DNA of 64,000 bases, from assembly GCA_963792075.1 (NCBI GenBank), contig CAWBUW010000002.1:124001-188000 (forward strand). The letters run 5' to 3'. The stretch is from CAWBUW01 sp963792075 (GTDB taxonomy: Bacteria; Chloroflexota; Anaerolineae; Anaerolineales; UBA4823). Numbering within the stretch: position 1 is the first letter of the stretch; each line of letters opens with the position of its first letter. Position numbers and translations under genes: made by a program. The notes beneath the pieces are model-generated. The model saw nothing but the letters and a program-made list of their open reading frames with translations. It was not told the origin of the DNA and made no database searches. This document shows, piece by piece, positions 48,832 through 58,677 of this stretch.

Positions 48832-51720
48832 AACGATAAAGGTGACCTGGCTGACGCTTTGGTTGCCAGCCAGGTCACTGGCGATGGCCTTCAGAGTATA
48901 TTTGCCAAGGCGAGCAGGCCAGGATACAATGTAAGGGGGTTCGGCCAGGGAAGCGACCTGCTGACCCTCTATGTAAAAAACTACCTGGGCCAGCTCCAGG
49001 TTGTCGCTGGCACGGGCGTTCAATACAATATTAGGCTGAGAAGCCAGCAGATATACCGCCTCCACAGTTGGGGTTACCAGGGTTATCTCGGGTGCGATGT
49101 TATCCACCGTAACCTGAATTAACGCCGTCTCGACGCGCTGGTCCAGGCGGACAACCTGAAGCTGTAGGGCATACAGCCCGTTTAGCCCTTGCGTATCCCA
49201 CACGCCGAGTGTGCCTGCTTTCACTGGCTGGTCAGTATCGCTGCCGATTTGCAGCCAGAGCTGTGGGTTTAGCCCCTGGCCAAAATTGAGCCGGAAGAAT
49301 TGAAAACCTGCCCCCTCCGCCGAACCTTTTAAGGTTACCTGACCGCGCACATGGCTGAACATTGCCGGCGAGCTCAGGTTCACCTCCGGATTTACCTGGG
49401 GTGGCGCGGAGAGAACGTCGTAATCTTCTGGCGGGGTAGGTAAGCCGGCCTCGGTTGCCCAGGAGCGAGCCTCAGGCGGCACGATCAGGAATACTTTCTC
49501 TTCTACCAGCTCGGGAGGGGTAAATACAGTTGCCAGGCGTCCTGTTTCGCGATTGATTTGAAACAGGCGGTAAAGGTTGTCTGCTTGAGTAGGCTCACTG
49601 CCAGTGAGGAAAACCTCGTTCACAGTAAGCGGGCAGTAAATGGTAGGTAGTAACCCAGAAGGATCGCACACCTGAACTTCGCTAATCCCCAATGGGGTTG
49701 GCCAACCTTCTGCAGGCAAGTTGCGCAGCGCGTACTGGATCACAGCATGCCACAAGGCTGCTGCGGCGCTGGTGGGGATGTTTTTAGATGGAATTGGTCC
49801 GGGAGTACCCAGCCAGACCCCTACTAACCGCTGCGGTGTATAACCAAAGGCCCAGGCATCTTGTTGCTCAGATGTCTGGCCCAACTTGGCAGCGGCCGGG
49901 CGGCCAAGTTCGAATGGGTTGGGATGACCCAGACTGTTCCACCGAGCGACTTCATCACTCAAGCTGTGGTTAAGCAGGTGAGCTAACTGTGGGCTGAGCA
50001 CAGCGCGCTCTACCGGCTTGGACCAGTCCAACCAGACCTGGCGTTGGTGATTTTCCAGGCGCAGAACAGCGTACGGCTGTAAGCTGCCTGTCTGTTCGTT
50101 GGCACTTGATCGAATCATTTGACCGACTGCCAAGCCCCGATTATCTAACGTAGCATAAGCCTGTGCCATGCCAAACAGCCCGGCAGGTTGAGATAAGTAA
50201 CGTCCCAGGAGGTCCAGCTCGGGCTGCGCTGGTACGGCTTCCCCATTATTTGTTTCCGTGAGCGCCCCAAGCTGGCGGGCGGTCGTCAGCGAGGTTTCCA
50301 GGCCAAACTGGTCGATCAACTGGGACGCCGGGGCAAGGTAGTCATTAGCCAGAGCCGTGCGCAGGCGCACGGGGCCGTGGTACATGGTTGTAGTTGTTGT
50401 GGAGCTTACGACCGAAGTGGCTGGAGGAATATCCCAGGCCAGGGTGCCTGGACTAAAGCCATGGCTGAAGGTATTCAAGTATAAGAAAGGCAGCGATAAA
50501 GTTCCTGACGGGCGGTCAGGCGCGTGGGTGGGATCCTCCTGCAGTAGGCTGCCAGCCAAGCTGAGCACCTGGCCGGTATGTGGATCGAGGACGATCACGG
50601 CGCTTTGCACGCCTACGCTGTCGGGAGCCGCTTTCAGCGTTAGCGTGGGTAGCAAGCGAGCAGCGGGACAGGCAACCTCACTGCTGCTTTCGGTGCCATC
50701 CGCCTGGAAATAGCGTGTAATCAGCGTTGTCATGGTACAGTTGACCTGGGTTTGCAGCTCGTAATCCAGGGTGGTGATGATGCGCCACCCGCCACGTTCC
50801 AATCGCTGGCGCGGGAGGAATGTCTCGATCTGGGATAATGCCAGCTCAACGAAGGCCGGGGCGGGCTGGTCAACTGTTACCGGTGGCACAAACGTCAGAG
50901 TTTGCTGTGAAGCCTGCTGCTGTTGGCTGGCGCTGATCCATTTTTGCGCCTGCATGGTCAGCAGAATTTGATTCCTGCGTTCCAGGATCACCCGCTGCGC
51001 CTGGTAAGGATTGATTTCAGGCAGTTGCCCGATCGCAGCCAGCGCAGCCGCCTCGGCCAGGGAGAGCTGGCTGGCGGATTTGCCAAAATAGACGCGTGCA
51101 GCCGCATCCGCGCCGTAGATCAAATCGCCGTAGCGGGTAGAATTCAGATACCATTCCAGGATCTTCTCCTGGCCAAAGCGGGCGGTAGCCTGCCCGGCCA
51201 AGAGGCGCTCGCGCAGGCTGCGGCGCAAATCCGCTGGCTCCTCGACCAATAGCAGATCGTAAACCAGTTTTTGCGCCAGGGTTGGATGGCTTTCTGGGTG
51301 AAGATCAGTGAGATTGTAACCACTGTGCTGCCAGAAAGCCGGGTCGGACGCTGCCAGCGTGGCATTGACCAGGTCCAGAGGGAGGCTGTCCGCTGCTGTA
51401 CCTTTCAATAGCATGTATTGGCGGCCATGGGCGGCGGGGTTTTCCAGGATTGCGATCACCTGTTGGCCGCTACGATCGTAGAGTGTGGTGGGTTGCAGGA
51501 GTTGGCCATCTGGGCTGTCAAGCAGCGCTGGCAGATTTTCGAGCGAGGGTAAGTCAGACCACAGGAAATTATAGAACAGGATGATGGCAAAAATCCCACC
51601 CAGCAGTAACAAGGTGGCTGCGAGACTGGCCGCATAGCCTGCCAGGCGGCTGCGACCTTCAACCGGGTGCAGCGTTTGCCGTCGCCGGCGCAAACGCAAG
51701 ATTAAGGGTATATCCAGCAT
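48826..51720 (-). CDS. Class A penicillin-binding-protein-like protein with degenerate active sites
   Basis: 964 residues: membrane anchor (about 27-52), GT51-like domain (EKILEWYLNSTRYGDLIYGA, DAAARVYFGKSASQLSLAEA), transpeptidase-like domain (SAVIVLDPHTGQVLSLAG, DAWAFGYTPQRLVGVWLG) and two Ig-like domains at the end. The catalytic Glu of GT51 (ED-x-x-F) is Ser125 (AASDPAFWQHSG). The GSTxTQ motif reads HPTLAQ. In the transpeptidase SxxK reads GTLSL (about 406-410), SxN reads DYL (460-462) and KTG reads KLG. All four sites are changed, so it is probably a non-catalytic scaffold. The start lies 247 bases after the BTAD gene. Confidence 0.85.
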   Translation of the reverse strand: MLDIPLILRLRRRRQTLHPVEGRSRLAGYAASLAATLLLLGGIFAIILFYNFLWSDLPSLENLPALLDSPDGQLLQPTTLYDRSGQQVIAILENPAAHGRQYMLLKGTAADSLPLDLVNATLAASDPAFWQHSGYNLTDLHPESHPTLAQKLVYDLLLVEEPADLRRSLRERLLAGQATARFGQEKILEWYLNSTRYGDLIYGADAAARVYFGKSASQLSLAEAAALAAIGQLPEINPYQAQRVILERRNQILLTMQAQKWISASQQQQASQQTLTFVPPVTVDQPAPAFVELALSQIETFLPRQRLERGGWRIITTLDYELQTQVNCTMTTLITRYFQADGTESSSEVACPAARLLPTLTLKAAPDSVGVQSAVIVLDPHTGQVLSLAGSLLQEDPTHAPDRPSGTLSLPFLYLNTFSHGFSPGTLAWDIPPATSVVSSTTTTTMYHGPVRLRTALANDYLAPASQLIDQFGLETSLTTARQLGALTETNNGEAVPAQPELDLLGRYLSQPAGLFGMAQAYATLDNRGLAVGQMIRSSANEQTGSLQPYAVLRLENHQRQVWLDWSKPVERAVLSPQLAHLLNHSLSDEVARWNSLGHPNPFELGRPAAAKLGQTSEQQDAWAFGYTPQRLVGVWLGTPGPIPSKNIPTSAAAALWHAVIQYALRNLPAEGWPTPLGISEVQVCDPSGLLPTIYCPLTVNEVFLTGSEPTQADNLYRLFQINRETGRLATVFTPPELVEEKVFLIVPPEARSWATEAGLPTPPEDYDVLSAPPQVNPEVNLSSPAMFSHVRGQVTLKGSAEGAGFQFFRLNFGQGLNPQLWLQIGSDTDQPVKAGTLGVWDTQGLNGLYALQLQVVRLDQRVETALIQVTVDNIAPEITLVTPTVEAVYLLASQPNIVLNARASDNLELAQVVFYIEGQQVASLAEPPYIVSWPARLGKYTLKAIASDLAGNQSVSQVTFIVK

Positions 51721-51762
51721 CCTTTGATTTTACTGCAAATTACTCGGATTGGTTTTTAATTG

Positions 51763-51801
51763 GACCGGCAGCTCTTGGGGCAATCCCATGAGCTGCCGGT
51801 C
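51763..51801. repeat. 12-bp inverted repeat upstream of the PBP-like gene
   Basis: GACCGGCAGCTC (51763-51774) and GAGCTGCCGGTC (51790-51801); the 15-base loop can pair further (TGGGG with TCCCA). No T-run on the minus strand. The 247-base gap 51721-51967 shows nothing else certain apart from a small hairpin overlapping the BTAD stop. Confidence 0.7.
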
Positions 51802-51967
51802 GATTTTAGCACAGTACCCCTCTTTACCGCCCCCTGGCAATTCTGTGCTCCCAAATGCCAGATCACCTTACAAACATGAAGGAATATTAACATATAGGCG
51901 TCGGCAAAACGTGGACAGCCTGTGCCTATTGGAGGGGGATATTGGGGGTACTGGGTGAGGCAAAACC

Positions 51968-54900
51968 TCACCAGCCCAGGGGCTGGTATTGGTTAGCGGC
52001 TTCGAGAACCCGTTTGTGGTATGCTTGAAACGAAGGCAGGAAGTCTGGGTGTGTGCAGTGAGAAGCTATACTGGCCAGTGCAATTTCCAGGCTTTTGCGG
52101 ACAGCTTGTGTCGGGCGGGCGGCCTGGTGCAGCGCAGCGTTCAGCGTGCATAGGATTTCGATTTCCATCCAGGCCTGCAATGGTTTGTGTGGGGTGTTAT
52201 AAAGGTTTTCCAGGCGTTGGATGGCTTGATCCGCGTGTCCCAACTTCAACTCGGCCAGGGCCAGGAATTGTGTCGCGTGTTGGCTGATGAGAAAAATTCC
52301 CTGCTGCTCGACGCGAGCAAGCAGCGAACCGGCTTCCTGTTTCAGCCGCTCCCAGTCTTGATCAGCCGCGGCGATGATAGCCAATCCCAAGTCGGCCGCG
52401 ATGGTTGCCATGTCCAGGCCGTTTTCTACAGCTCTGAGACGGGCTTCTTCAAGTCCTTGAAGGTCTGCACTGTTTCTCTTTTCCAGGTAGCGTATCAGAC
52501 AAAAGCGAAAATCATGATCTGGTGCCAGGAATCGTTCAGGCCCGCCCTGTTGGCTGAGCTGGCGGTAATAACTGGAGCGAGGATAGTCCCGCAGCCAATA
52601 GTAGGCATCACCGAAGATGCGATAATCAATGAGGAGCGTCTCGTTATATTTGTATTGGCTGGTGACTTCAATTGCCTGGGAGATATCTTTCTGGCACTCA
52701 TCCAGGTTACCCTGAGCCAATTTAACGGTGCCCCGGTAAGTTTGTATATACCCGATCATGCGGTAAGCCTGGCGTTGGACAGCCAGTTCCAGCCCGCTTT
52801 GGGAGGCAGCCTGCGCAGCGGGGAAGTCTCCGCAAAAGTAATTGGAAACAGTAAGCAAGGAATAAGCCGCGATGATGCCATCGAGAAGGTTAATGCTTTT
52901 GTAATCTGCCAGGCTCTGCCAGGCATTCTCGCGGCCGACGGCCGGCCAGCCTTTGAGCACGTGCGCCAGCCCTAATTGATAATAGATATTGGCGCGCGCC
53001 TTGATCTCGAATTGATTAGCAGGCGCTTCGATGGATTTTAACGCAGATTCTAATGTTTGGAGCGCGTCGTTGATCCGGTTGCGCAAGTATTGAAAAACGC
53101 CTAAAGAGCTACGGGCGTTCGTAAGATGGAAAAGATTATCCGTTTGTTCAAAGGAAGCGATGGCCTGCCGAGAATCGATCTCGCCCTGGCTAAACTGGCC
53201 TTGCACCAGGTCCAGGTCCGCCATGGTCAGGTAAGCCGCGCCCTTAAGCAAAGGACTGCCGCACAGTTCACCTAGGCGGAGCAATTTGGCGCTTATATCT
53301 TGCAGAGCAGCCGGATCGCCGGAAATTTGTGGGGTCCCGCTCCAGATGCGGTAGAGTTGGCAAATTAACTTTACATCCAGACGGTCATAATGGCGCTCAA
53401 TGATCTTTTCAGCGTTGTGTAGTGCTTCGGCCCCTTCTTCTACGGCGAATAATTGCCGCGCTCGTTCGACCGCCTTGACCCACCAAGGGAAGGCCAGGTC
53501 CCAATCCCCTGCCAGGCCATAGTGTTCAGCCAGCATGGCTGGCCGTTGGTCTACCAGGGCGCCGTATTCGGCCAGGATGGCGTCTGCCACCCGGCGGTGC
53601 AGCACCTGCAATTGCAGTGGATTGAGCATGACTAACAACGCTTCTTTAACTTTATCGTGAATAAAGCGGTAACGCGCGGCAGGCAGCTCTTCGGTGACAG
53701 GCTCCACCAGGTAACGCTCCTCGAGCTCTTTCAGCGCTTCAGCCGCGGCGTCCTTGCTGAGCCCGCTGGCCTGGCAAACAACTGCCAGGGAAAATTCGGT
53801 GCCACCGATTGCAGCAGCCTCCAGGAATTGGCGTGTGTTGGGCTGCAAGGGGTTCAGGCGAGTCTGGAGAAGTGCCGTGATCCCCTCTGTTAACGGCAGA
53901 ACAATCTCCTGGCTCGTTTCGGAATCTATGGGCTGGGTCGATAAAGCACGTAAAGTTTCCAGGATAAAGAAAGTATTCCCCCCCGTTTCGAAGGATAAGC
54001 GCTCTACGATCAAAGGGTCGGGTACCCTGCCCAGGATTTGTGTGGCCAGCTCGGTGATTTCTCTCAAGTTCATTGCACCCAGGTGAATCACTTGAGCAGT
54101 CGTGGATTCCGCTTCGATCCAACCGCGCAGAAGCCGAGTTTGTTCTTCAACTCGCGCCGCGAGTAGTACCATCCCTTTATGATTCAAGGGCGGGCGGTGC
54201 ATCAGGTACGCCACTGCGGCAAGGGTGGTCATATCCGCCCATTGAGCATCGTCAAGGATCAACAGCGGGTTCGCACCCTCCGCCAGGGCAACGAAAACCT
54301 GGCGCAGTGCTTCAAAAATATGGGTACGTGTTTGTTCTGGTGAATTGAGTGGGTCCAACACGGGTGGGGTCAGTACCAACTCGGGGAATATTGGCGCCAG
54401 GACTTGAATGACGGGTTGTGGCAGCGCCGACCAGATTGCCTGGGGCACGGAGCGGCGCATGGCGTCGATTAATGGCTGTAGGGGCAAACTCTGGCTTGCG
54501 ACGCGGCATTTCGCCAAAAAAATGAGTGGTACTGGCTTGAGTGTAGCCGAGAACTCTTCGAACAAACGAGTTTTTCCCTGTCCTGATTCCCCCAGTAAAA
54601 TCAAGCTGTGGCTGTGAAAATATGCCTGGCGCAGCAAAGCCAGGTATTTCTGTCGCCCAACAAACGGAACTTGCGTGCTGGGCCGCACTTCCCACTTGAT
54701 TGCCTGGTCCAACTGCGCGGGGGCAGAAAGGCTTAAGTTGATCCGGTGGAAAATGGCCTGCAGGTCTGGGCCCGGAACCAATCCGGATGTTTCTTGCAAG
54801 TAGTGTTGATATTCATTGAAATCCTGTTGTGCCTGGTACAAACGCCCTGATTGGATCAGCAGGCGCAATTTGCGTTCGATGAGCAATTCGGCATACCTGT

Positions 54901-55501
54901 CGTTCATCAGCGCCAGATCGTTCATTTGCAGCGCTCTTTCCAGTTCGCCAATGATGAGTTCATGATCGGACAGGCGCTCTAACGCGCGTACCATCAGGTG
55001 TTCGCTCTGTTCAGCCACTCCGCGGAGCCACTCGTTCATGGAGATGGTATCCAGGATATCGGCCCCTGCCATAAAAAAGGGACTGCGCCACAACTGCACC
55101 GCTTCGCGTAACGGGTGCAGGATTTCATCGGGCAGCGGTTGACCGGTCGGAGTTTTCCACACACGTGGCCCGGCATGGTTCATCAGCCGGTTGAATTCAC
55201 TTAGATCTATAAATACCTTTTCTGGATCCAGGCTCACAATATCCTGGTGGGTTAGCAGACAGTCCTCCTCTGGCAGGGCGCTGCGCAGTTTATTGAGTGT
55301 CTCGCGCAGGCGTTGCCTGCCGGTGGACTCTCCGACATCATCCCATAAGATAGAAATCAGTTCACCGCGGCTGGCCATCCCCCGGGCAGCCAGGTAGAAG
55401 AGCAGCATGCGCGTGACACGGCGGGGAATGGTGAGCGGCTTGTCTTCCCATAATACTACAGGGGTTCCCAGGAGGAGCACATGCAGCCGAGGGCGCGTCA
55501 C
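51968..55501 (-). CDS. BTAD/SARP-type transcriptional regulator with AAA ATPase and TPR domains
   Basis: 1177 residues: N-terminal OmpR-like DNA-binding winged helix (TIPRRVTRMLLFYLAARGMA, GELISILWDDVGESTGRQRL), BTAD helical domain (about 100-260), STAND-type ATPase with Walker A GESGQGKT (about residue 300) and Walker B LLILDDAQWAD, then a long TPR-like C-terminus. Such proteins act as signal-gated activators; the inducer is unknown. GTG start overlaps the recN stop (GTGA), which places it last in the ssb-recN operon. Confidence 0.9.
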   Translation of the reverse strand: MTRPRLHVLLLGTPVVLWEDKPLTIPRRVTRMLLFYLAARGMASRGELISILWDDVGESTGRQRLRETLNKLRSALPEEDCLLTHQDIVSLDPEKVFIDLSEFNRLMNHAGPRVWKTPTGQPLPDEILHPLREAVQLWRSPFFMAGADILDTISMNEWLRGVAEQSEHLMVRALERLSDHELIIGELERALQMNDLALMNDRYAELLIERKLRLLIQSGRLYQAQQDFNEYQHYLQETSGLVPGPDLQAIFHRINLSLSAPAQLDQAIKWEVRPSTQVPFVGRQKYLALLRQAYFHSHSLILLGESGQGKTRLFEEFSATLKPVPLIFLAKCRVASQSLPLQPLIDAMRRSVPQAIWSALPQPVIQVLAPIFPELVLTPPVLDPLNSPEQTRTHIFEALRQVFVALAEGANPLLILDDAQWADMTTLAAVAYLMHRPPLNHKGMVLLAARVEEQTRLLRGWIEAESTTAQVIHLGAMNLREITELATQILGRVPDPLIVERLSFETGGNTFFILETLRALSTQPIDSETSQEIVLPLTEGITALLQTRLNPLQPNTRQFLEAAAIGGTEFSLAVVCQASGLSKDAAAEALKELEERYLVEPVTEELPAARYRFIHDKVKEALLVMLNPLQLQVLHRRVADAILAEYGALVDQRPAMLAEHYGLAGDWDLAFPWWVKAVERARQLFAVEEGAEALHNAEKIIERHYDRLDVKLICQLYRIWSGTPQISGDPAALQDISAKLLRLGELCGSPLLKGAAYLTMADLDLVQGQFSQGEIDSRQAIASFEQTDNLFHLTNARSSLGVFQYLRNRINDALQTLESALKSIEAPANQFEIKARANIYYQLGLAHVLKGWPAVGRENAWQSLADYKSINLLDGIIAAYSLLTVSNYFCGDFPAAQAASQSGLELAVQRQAYRMIGYIQTYRGTVKLAQGNLDECQKDISQAIEVTSQYKYNETLLIDYRIFGDAYYWLRDYPRSSYYRQLSQQGGPERFLAPDHDFRFCLIRYLEKRNSADLQGLEEARLRAVENGLDMATIAADLGLAIIAAADQDWERLKQEAGSLLARVEQQGIFLISQHATQFLALAELKLGHADQAIQRLENLYNTPHKPLQAWMEIEILCTLNAALHQAARPTQAVRKSLEIALASIASHCTHPDFLPSFQAYHKRVLEAANQYQPLGW

Positions 55502-57234
55502 CCCATTCCCTTTCGTGAAGCCTGTAATAATTCCTCAGCGGAGCGGCGGGTGCCTTCGCTGATTTCCCCCATCATTTGAGCCAGCTCGAGCAGGCGTTCG
55601 TCAGACTGGAGGACATCCACGTGGGTGGTGGTCCTTCCTTCATGGATTGATTTTTGTACACGCAGATGCAGCTCACCGTATGCGGCAAGCTGAGGCAAAT
55701 GCGTAACGCACAGCACCTGGTGCTGGCGAGCCAACTCCCACAGCTTCCGTCCAACAACGGACCCTACTCGGCCGCCTATGCCCTGGTCAATCTCATCAAA
55801 AATCAGTGTCGGCACCTGGTCTGCGCGCGCGAGCACATTCTTGATGCCCAGCATCAAACGAGAAGTCTCGCCGCCAGAGGCAACCTTTACCAGGGGTTTA
55901 AGGCCTTCCCCTGGGTTGGGTGCAACGAGGAATTCAACCTGTTCCAATCCGTTGCCATCGAAGGCAACGCGCTGCCCATCCTCCAGGAGTACGCCCAAGG
56001 GGTCGGGTTTCGTTTGAAAAGAAACTTTGAAGTGCGCGCCAGACATACTCAGGCTGTCCAGTTCGGATTCCAACGCCTGTTCCAACCGGGCTGCGGCAGC
56101 ATGCCGTTTGTGAGAGAGGGTTTGGCCCTGGTCCGCCAGGCGTGCCAACTGCTCGCCCTCCTCAGCCTCCAGCTCCGCAATGCGTTCGCCGGCATGCGTG
56201 ATCTGTTCTAGCTGTTGGCGTGCCAGTTCAGCATACGCCAGCACTTCCTGGATGTTGGAGTTGCCGGCTTTCCCATATTTCCGCTTGAGTGTGTGGATCA
56301 AGTTCAGCCGTTCTTCAACCTGATCCAGGCGTTTGGGGTTGAATTCGATTTTTTCCAGGTAATCCTGCAAGTCTCGAGCCAGTTCGGTCAAGTTTTCGTG
56401 GATGGACTGGGCTTGTTCATCTAATGTGGATTGCGATGCATCCAGGCGGGCGAGCGTGGAAACCTGGCGCACTGCCTGGCCCAGCAGGTCCAGAGCAGAG
56501 GGTGAATCTGGGGAACCCTCATCCAGGACTTGGATGGCTTCTTGGGCAGCCGAGGCCAGGCTTTCGGCGTTAGCCAGGCGGTTGCGCTCGTCGCGCAGCC
56601 CATCATCTTCACCAATTTTCAACTGAGCCGTCTCGATCTCGTTGATCTGGTATTGCAGCATATCCATGCGCCGGGCAGCTTCGCTTTCGGCCATGCGTAG
56701 TTCTTTTAATTCACGGCGCAGTGTGTGAAGTTGGTGGAAAGTCGTGGCATAACTGGAAAGTTCGGCCGTCGTGTTGGCAAAGCTGTCGAGTAAATCGATG
56801 TGGTGGTGAACCCGCAGCAGGGAGAGGTGTTCTGATTGTCCGTGGACATCGACCAGGAACTCACCCAGCGTTTTGAGCAAGGGCAAACTCACGCTGCGGC
56901 CATTAACGCGCGCAGTGCTGCGCCCGTTCAGACGAATATCGCGACCGAGCGAGACCGTCTCCGGGTCATCCAGCAGCTCTTCTTTTTCCAGGATAGCATG
57001 AACCGCCGGCTGCACATTAGGTGGAATTTGGAATGTAGCTTCGACGCTGGCTCGTTCACTGCCGGTACGTACCATGGTGGGATCGGCACGTCCACCCAGC
57101 AGGATTTCTACTGCATCAATGATAATTGACTTCCCGGCTCCGGTTTCCCCTGTGAAAACGATCAAACCAGGGGTCAAAACCAGTTCTAGCTGGTCTATGA
57201 TCGCAAAGTTTTGGATGCGTAGTTCTTGGATCAT
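55498..57234 (-). CDS. recN: DNA repair protein RecN
   Basis: 578-residue SMC-like ATPase: Walker A GETGAGKS at about 29-36, two coiled-coil arms, the signature and Walker B at the C-terminus (VASGGETSRLMLGIKNVLAR, LIFDEIDQGIGGRVG), then the His switch (VLCVTHLPQLAAYG). RecN helps recombination repair of double-strand breaks. It lies in the common nadK-recN arrangement, here with a zinc-finger membrane protein gene between them (13 bases). Confidence 0.96.
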   Translation of the reverse strand: MIQELRIQNFAIIDQLELVLTPGLIVFTGETGAGKSIIIDAVEILLGGRADPTMVRTGSERASVEATFQIPPNVQPAVHAILEKEELLDDPETVSLGRDIRLNGRSTARVNGRSVSLPLLKTLGEFLVDVHGQSEHLSLLRVHHHIDLLDSFANTTAELSSYATTFHQLHTLRRELKELRMAESEAARRMDMLQYQINEIETAQLKIGEDDGLRDERNRLANAESLASAAQEAIQVLDEGSPDSPSALDLLGQAVRQVSTLARLDASQSTLDEQAQSIHENLTELARDLQDYLEKIEFNPKRLDQVEERLNLIHTLKRKYGKAGNSNIQEVLAYAELARQQLEQITHAGERIAELEAEEGEQLARLADQGQTLSHKRHAAAARLEQALESELDSLSMSGAHFKVSFQTKPDPLGVLLEDGQRVAFDGNGLEQVEFLVAPNPGEGLKPLVKVASGGETSRLMLGIKNVLARADQVPTLIFDEIDQGIGGRVGSVVGRKLWELARQHQVLCVTHLPQLAAYGELHLRVQKSIHEGRTTTHVDVLQSDERLLELAQMMGEISEGTRRSAEELLQASRKGMG

Positions 57235-57247
57235 ACTCGTTTTATGT

Positions 57248-57790
57248 TTAAAGGTGAATGCCGCTCAAACGGTAGAAAGACGTGGTAGTAACCAGGAATA
57301 TGTACAACCCGTATCCAATCAATGGCCAGACCAGGCTGAGGTCCAGGGTGCCTGCCATTACCATCCAGCTCAGCAGGTTGATCACCTGCAGCGCGGTCAG
57401 CGGCAGCGCTCCGGCGAACGCACCCGCCGCGGTAATCTGGAAGAGGCGCGGCGACCGGCGGCGCTTGACTGCGAAACGTACTGCTTCGGCGATCAGGCCG
57501 CCGGCAACTGGCGAAAGTAGGATGGCAAAAAGAATGAAACGTGGGATAAAAAGGCTGCCCAGGAAAGAGAGCGGTGCGGCGACCAAGAAGGCAACCAGGT
57601 AATCGCGCCCAAGCGCAGTTTCGAATACTTTTTGCTGGCCACGCACACATTCTTTGCAGCGATAGCCAGTCGGGGTCAGCACTGCACAACGGGTGCAGAT
57701 CAGTTTTTCACAACGGTTGCAGCGCAAACTGGTTTCAACCTGGGGATGGTTGGCGCAGTAAGTGGGGGTGGGGATGGATGTTTCGGTCAT
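57248..57790 (-). CDS. Zinc-finger (B-box-like) membrane protein
   Basis: 180 residues. The N-terminal 50 hold a B-box-like zinc site (CANHPQVETSLRCNRCEKLI, CTRCAVLTPTGYRCKEC) and the rest four hydrophobic helices (YLVAFLVAAPLSFLGSLFIP, FILFAILLSPVAGGLIAEAV, others). This combination is also found at the N-terminus of some rhomboid proteases, but no Ser/His catalytic residues are visible here. Function unknown. The ATG overlaps the nadK stop. Confidence 0.75.
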   Translation of the reverse strand: MTETSIPTPTYCANHPQVETSLRCNRCEKLICTRCAVLTPTGYRCKECVRGQQKVFETALGRDYLVAFLVAAPLSFLGSLFIPRFILFAILLSPVAGGLIAEAVRFAVKRRRSPRLFQITAAGAFAGALPLTALQVINLLSWMVMAGTLDLSLVWPLIGYGLYIFLVTTTSFYRLSGIHL

Positions 57791-58659
57791 CGCGAGTTAC
57801 CTGTCACGGGGTTTTGGCTCATATGAGGGGTTAAGTTACGGTAAAAATATCCGGGGTCCTGGAAACGAACGCAGCGTACGGTATGCTCGCCGGCGCGGAC
57901 ATCCACGCGGTCATCGTGCAAAAGCTCTACAGGCTGCTGGCCATCAACGCTGAACACGGCCTGGTGGTCGGTTTGAACCAAGATGCTGACGGAGGAACCC
58001 TCGGCCAGGACAATCGCCCGGTCGATGGAGAGGTGCGGGGCGACGGGGACGAGTAAGATATTGCGCAGCTCAGGTGCCAGGATGGGGCCTCCGGCGGCCA
58101 GGGCATAGGCGGTCGAGCCGGTGGGCGTGGCAGCGATGAGCGCATCTGCCACATAAGTGGTGATGAAGCGGCCATCGACGTGGGTGGTCAGGCGGATGGG
58201 GCGCACCAGGTGGCCGCGGCTGATGGCAACTTCGTTGAGCGCATCCCAACAGCCGAGATTGCAATCCTCTCGCCAATGTTCAGCGCTCAGCATCATGCGC
58301 TTTTCCAGCCAATAGTCTCCCTCAAAGAGGCGTGGCATAAAGTCCAGCCACTGCTGAGCGCGAATCTCCATCAGGAAGCCAAGGTGCCCGTGGTTGATAC
58401 CGAGGATGGGGAGGTCATTTGGCCCGGCCAGGCGGCCGGCGCGCAGCATGGTGCCATCGCCACCCACCGCAATCAGCAGGTCAAATTCTCTTGCTTTTAC
58501 CCTCTGGTGCAAATCCTCGTTGTACAAGAAACCCACCGCAGTTTTCACCTGCCTGGATTGCAGGTAGGCTGCGATGCGTTCCGCTTCCTGGATCAATTCG
58601 GCCATCTGGGGGTGCGCAACAATGACGACACTGCGAGGAGAAGGTTGTAGATCGTTCAT
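57787..58659 (-). CDS. nadK: NAD kinase
   Basis: 290 residues with the GGDGT motif (LLIAVGGDGTMLRAGRLA), NHGHLGFL, LNEVAISRG (the NE/D motif) and ATPTGSTAYALAAGGPI. It makes NADP from NAD and ATP. Size and motifs are typical of bacterial NadK/PpnK. It follows the translin gene by 18 bases and overlaps the next gene by four bases. Confidence 0.96.
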   Translation of the reverse strand: MNDLQPSPRSVVIVAHPQMAELIQEAERIAAYLQSRQVKTAVGFLYNEDLHQRVKAREFDLLIAVGGDGTMLRAGRLAGPNDLPILGINHGHLGFLMEIRAQQWLDFMPRLFEGDYWLEKRMMLSAEHWREDCNLGCWDALNEVAISRGHLVRPIRLTTHVDGRFITTYVADALIAATPTGSTAYALAAGGPILAPELRNILLVPVAPHLSIDRAIVLAEGSSVSILVQTDHQAVFSVDGQQPVELLHDDRVDVRAGEHTVRCVRFQDPGYFYRNLTPHMSQNPVTGNSR

Positions 58660-58677
58660 TCCAGGTAGGCGAGGAGG

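Noticed and set aside
52187..52975. 262-residue open frame on the + strand
   Set aside because: It is antisense to the TPR part of the BTAD regulator, without family features.
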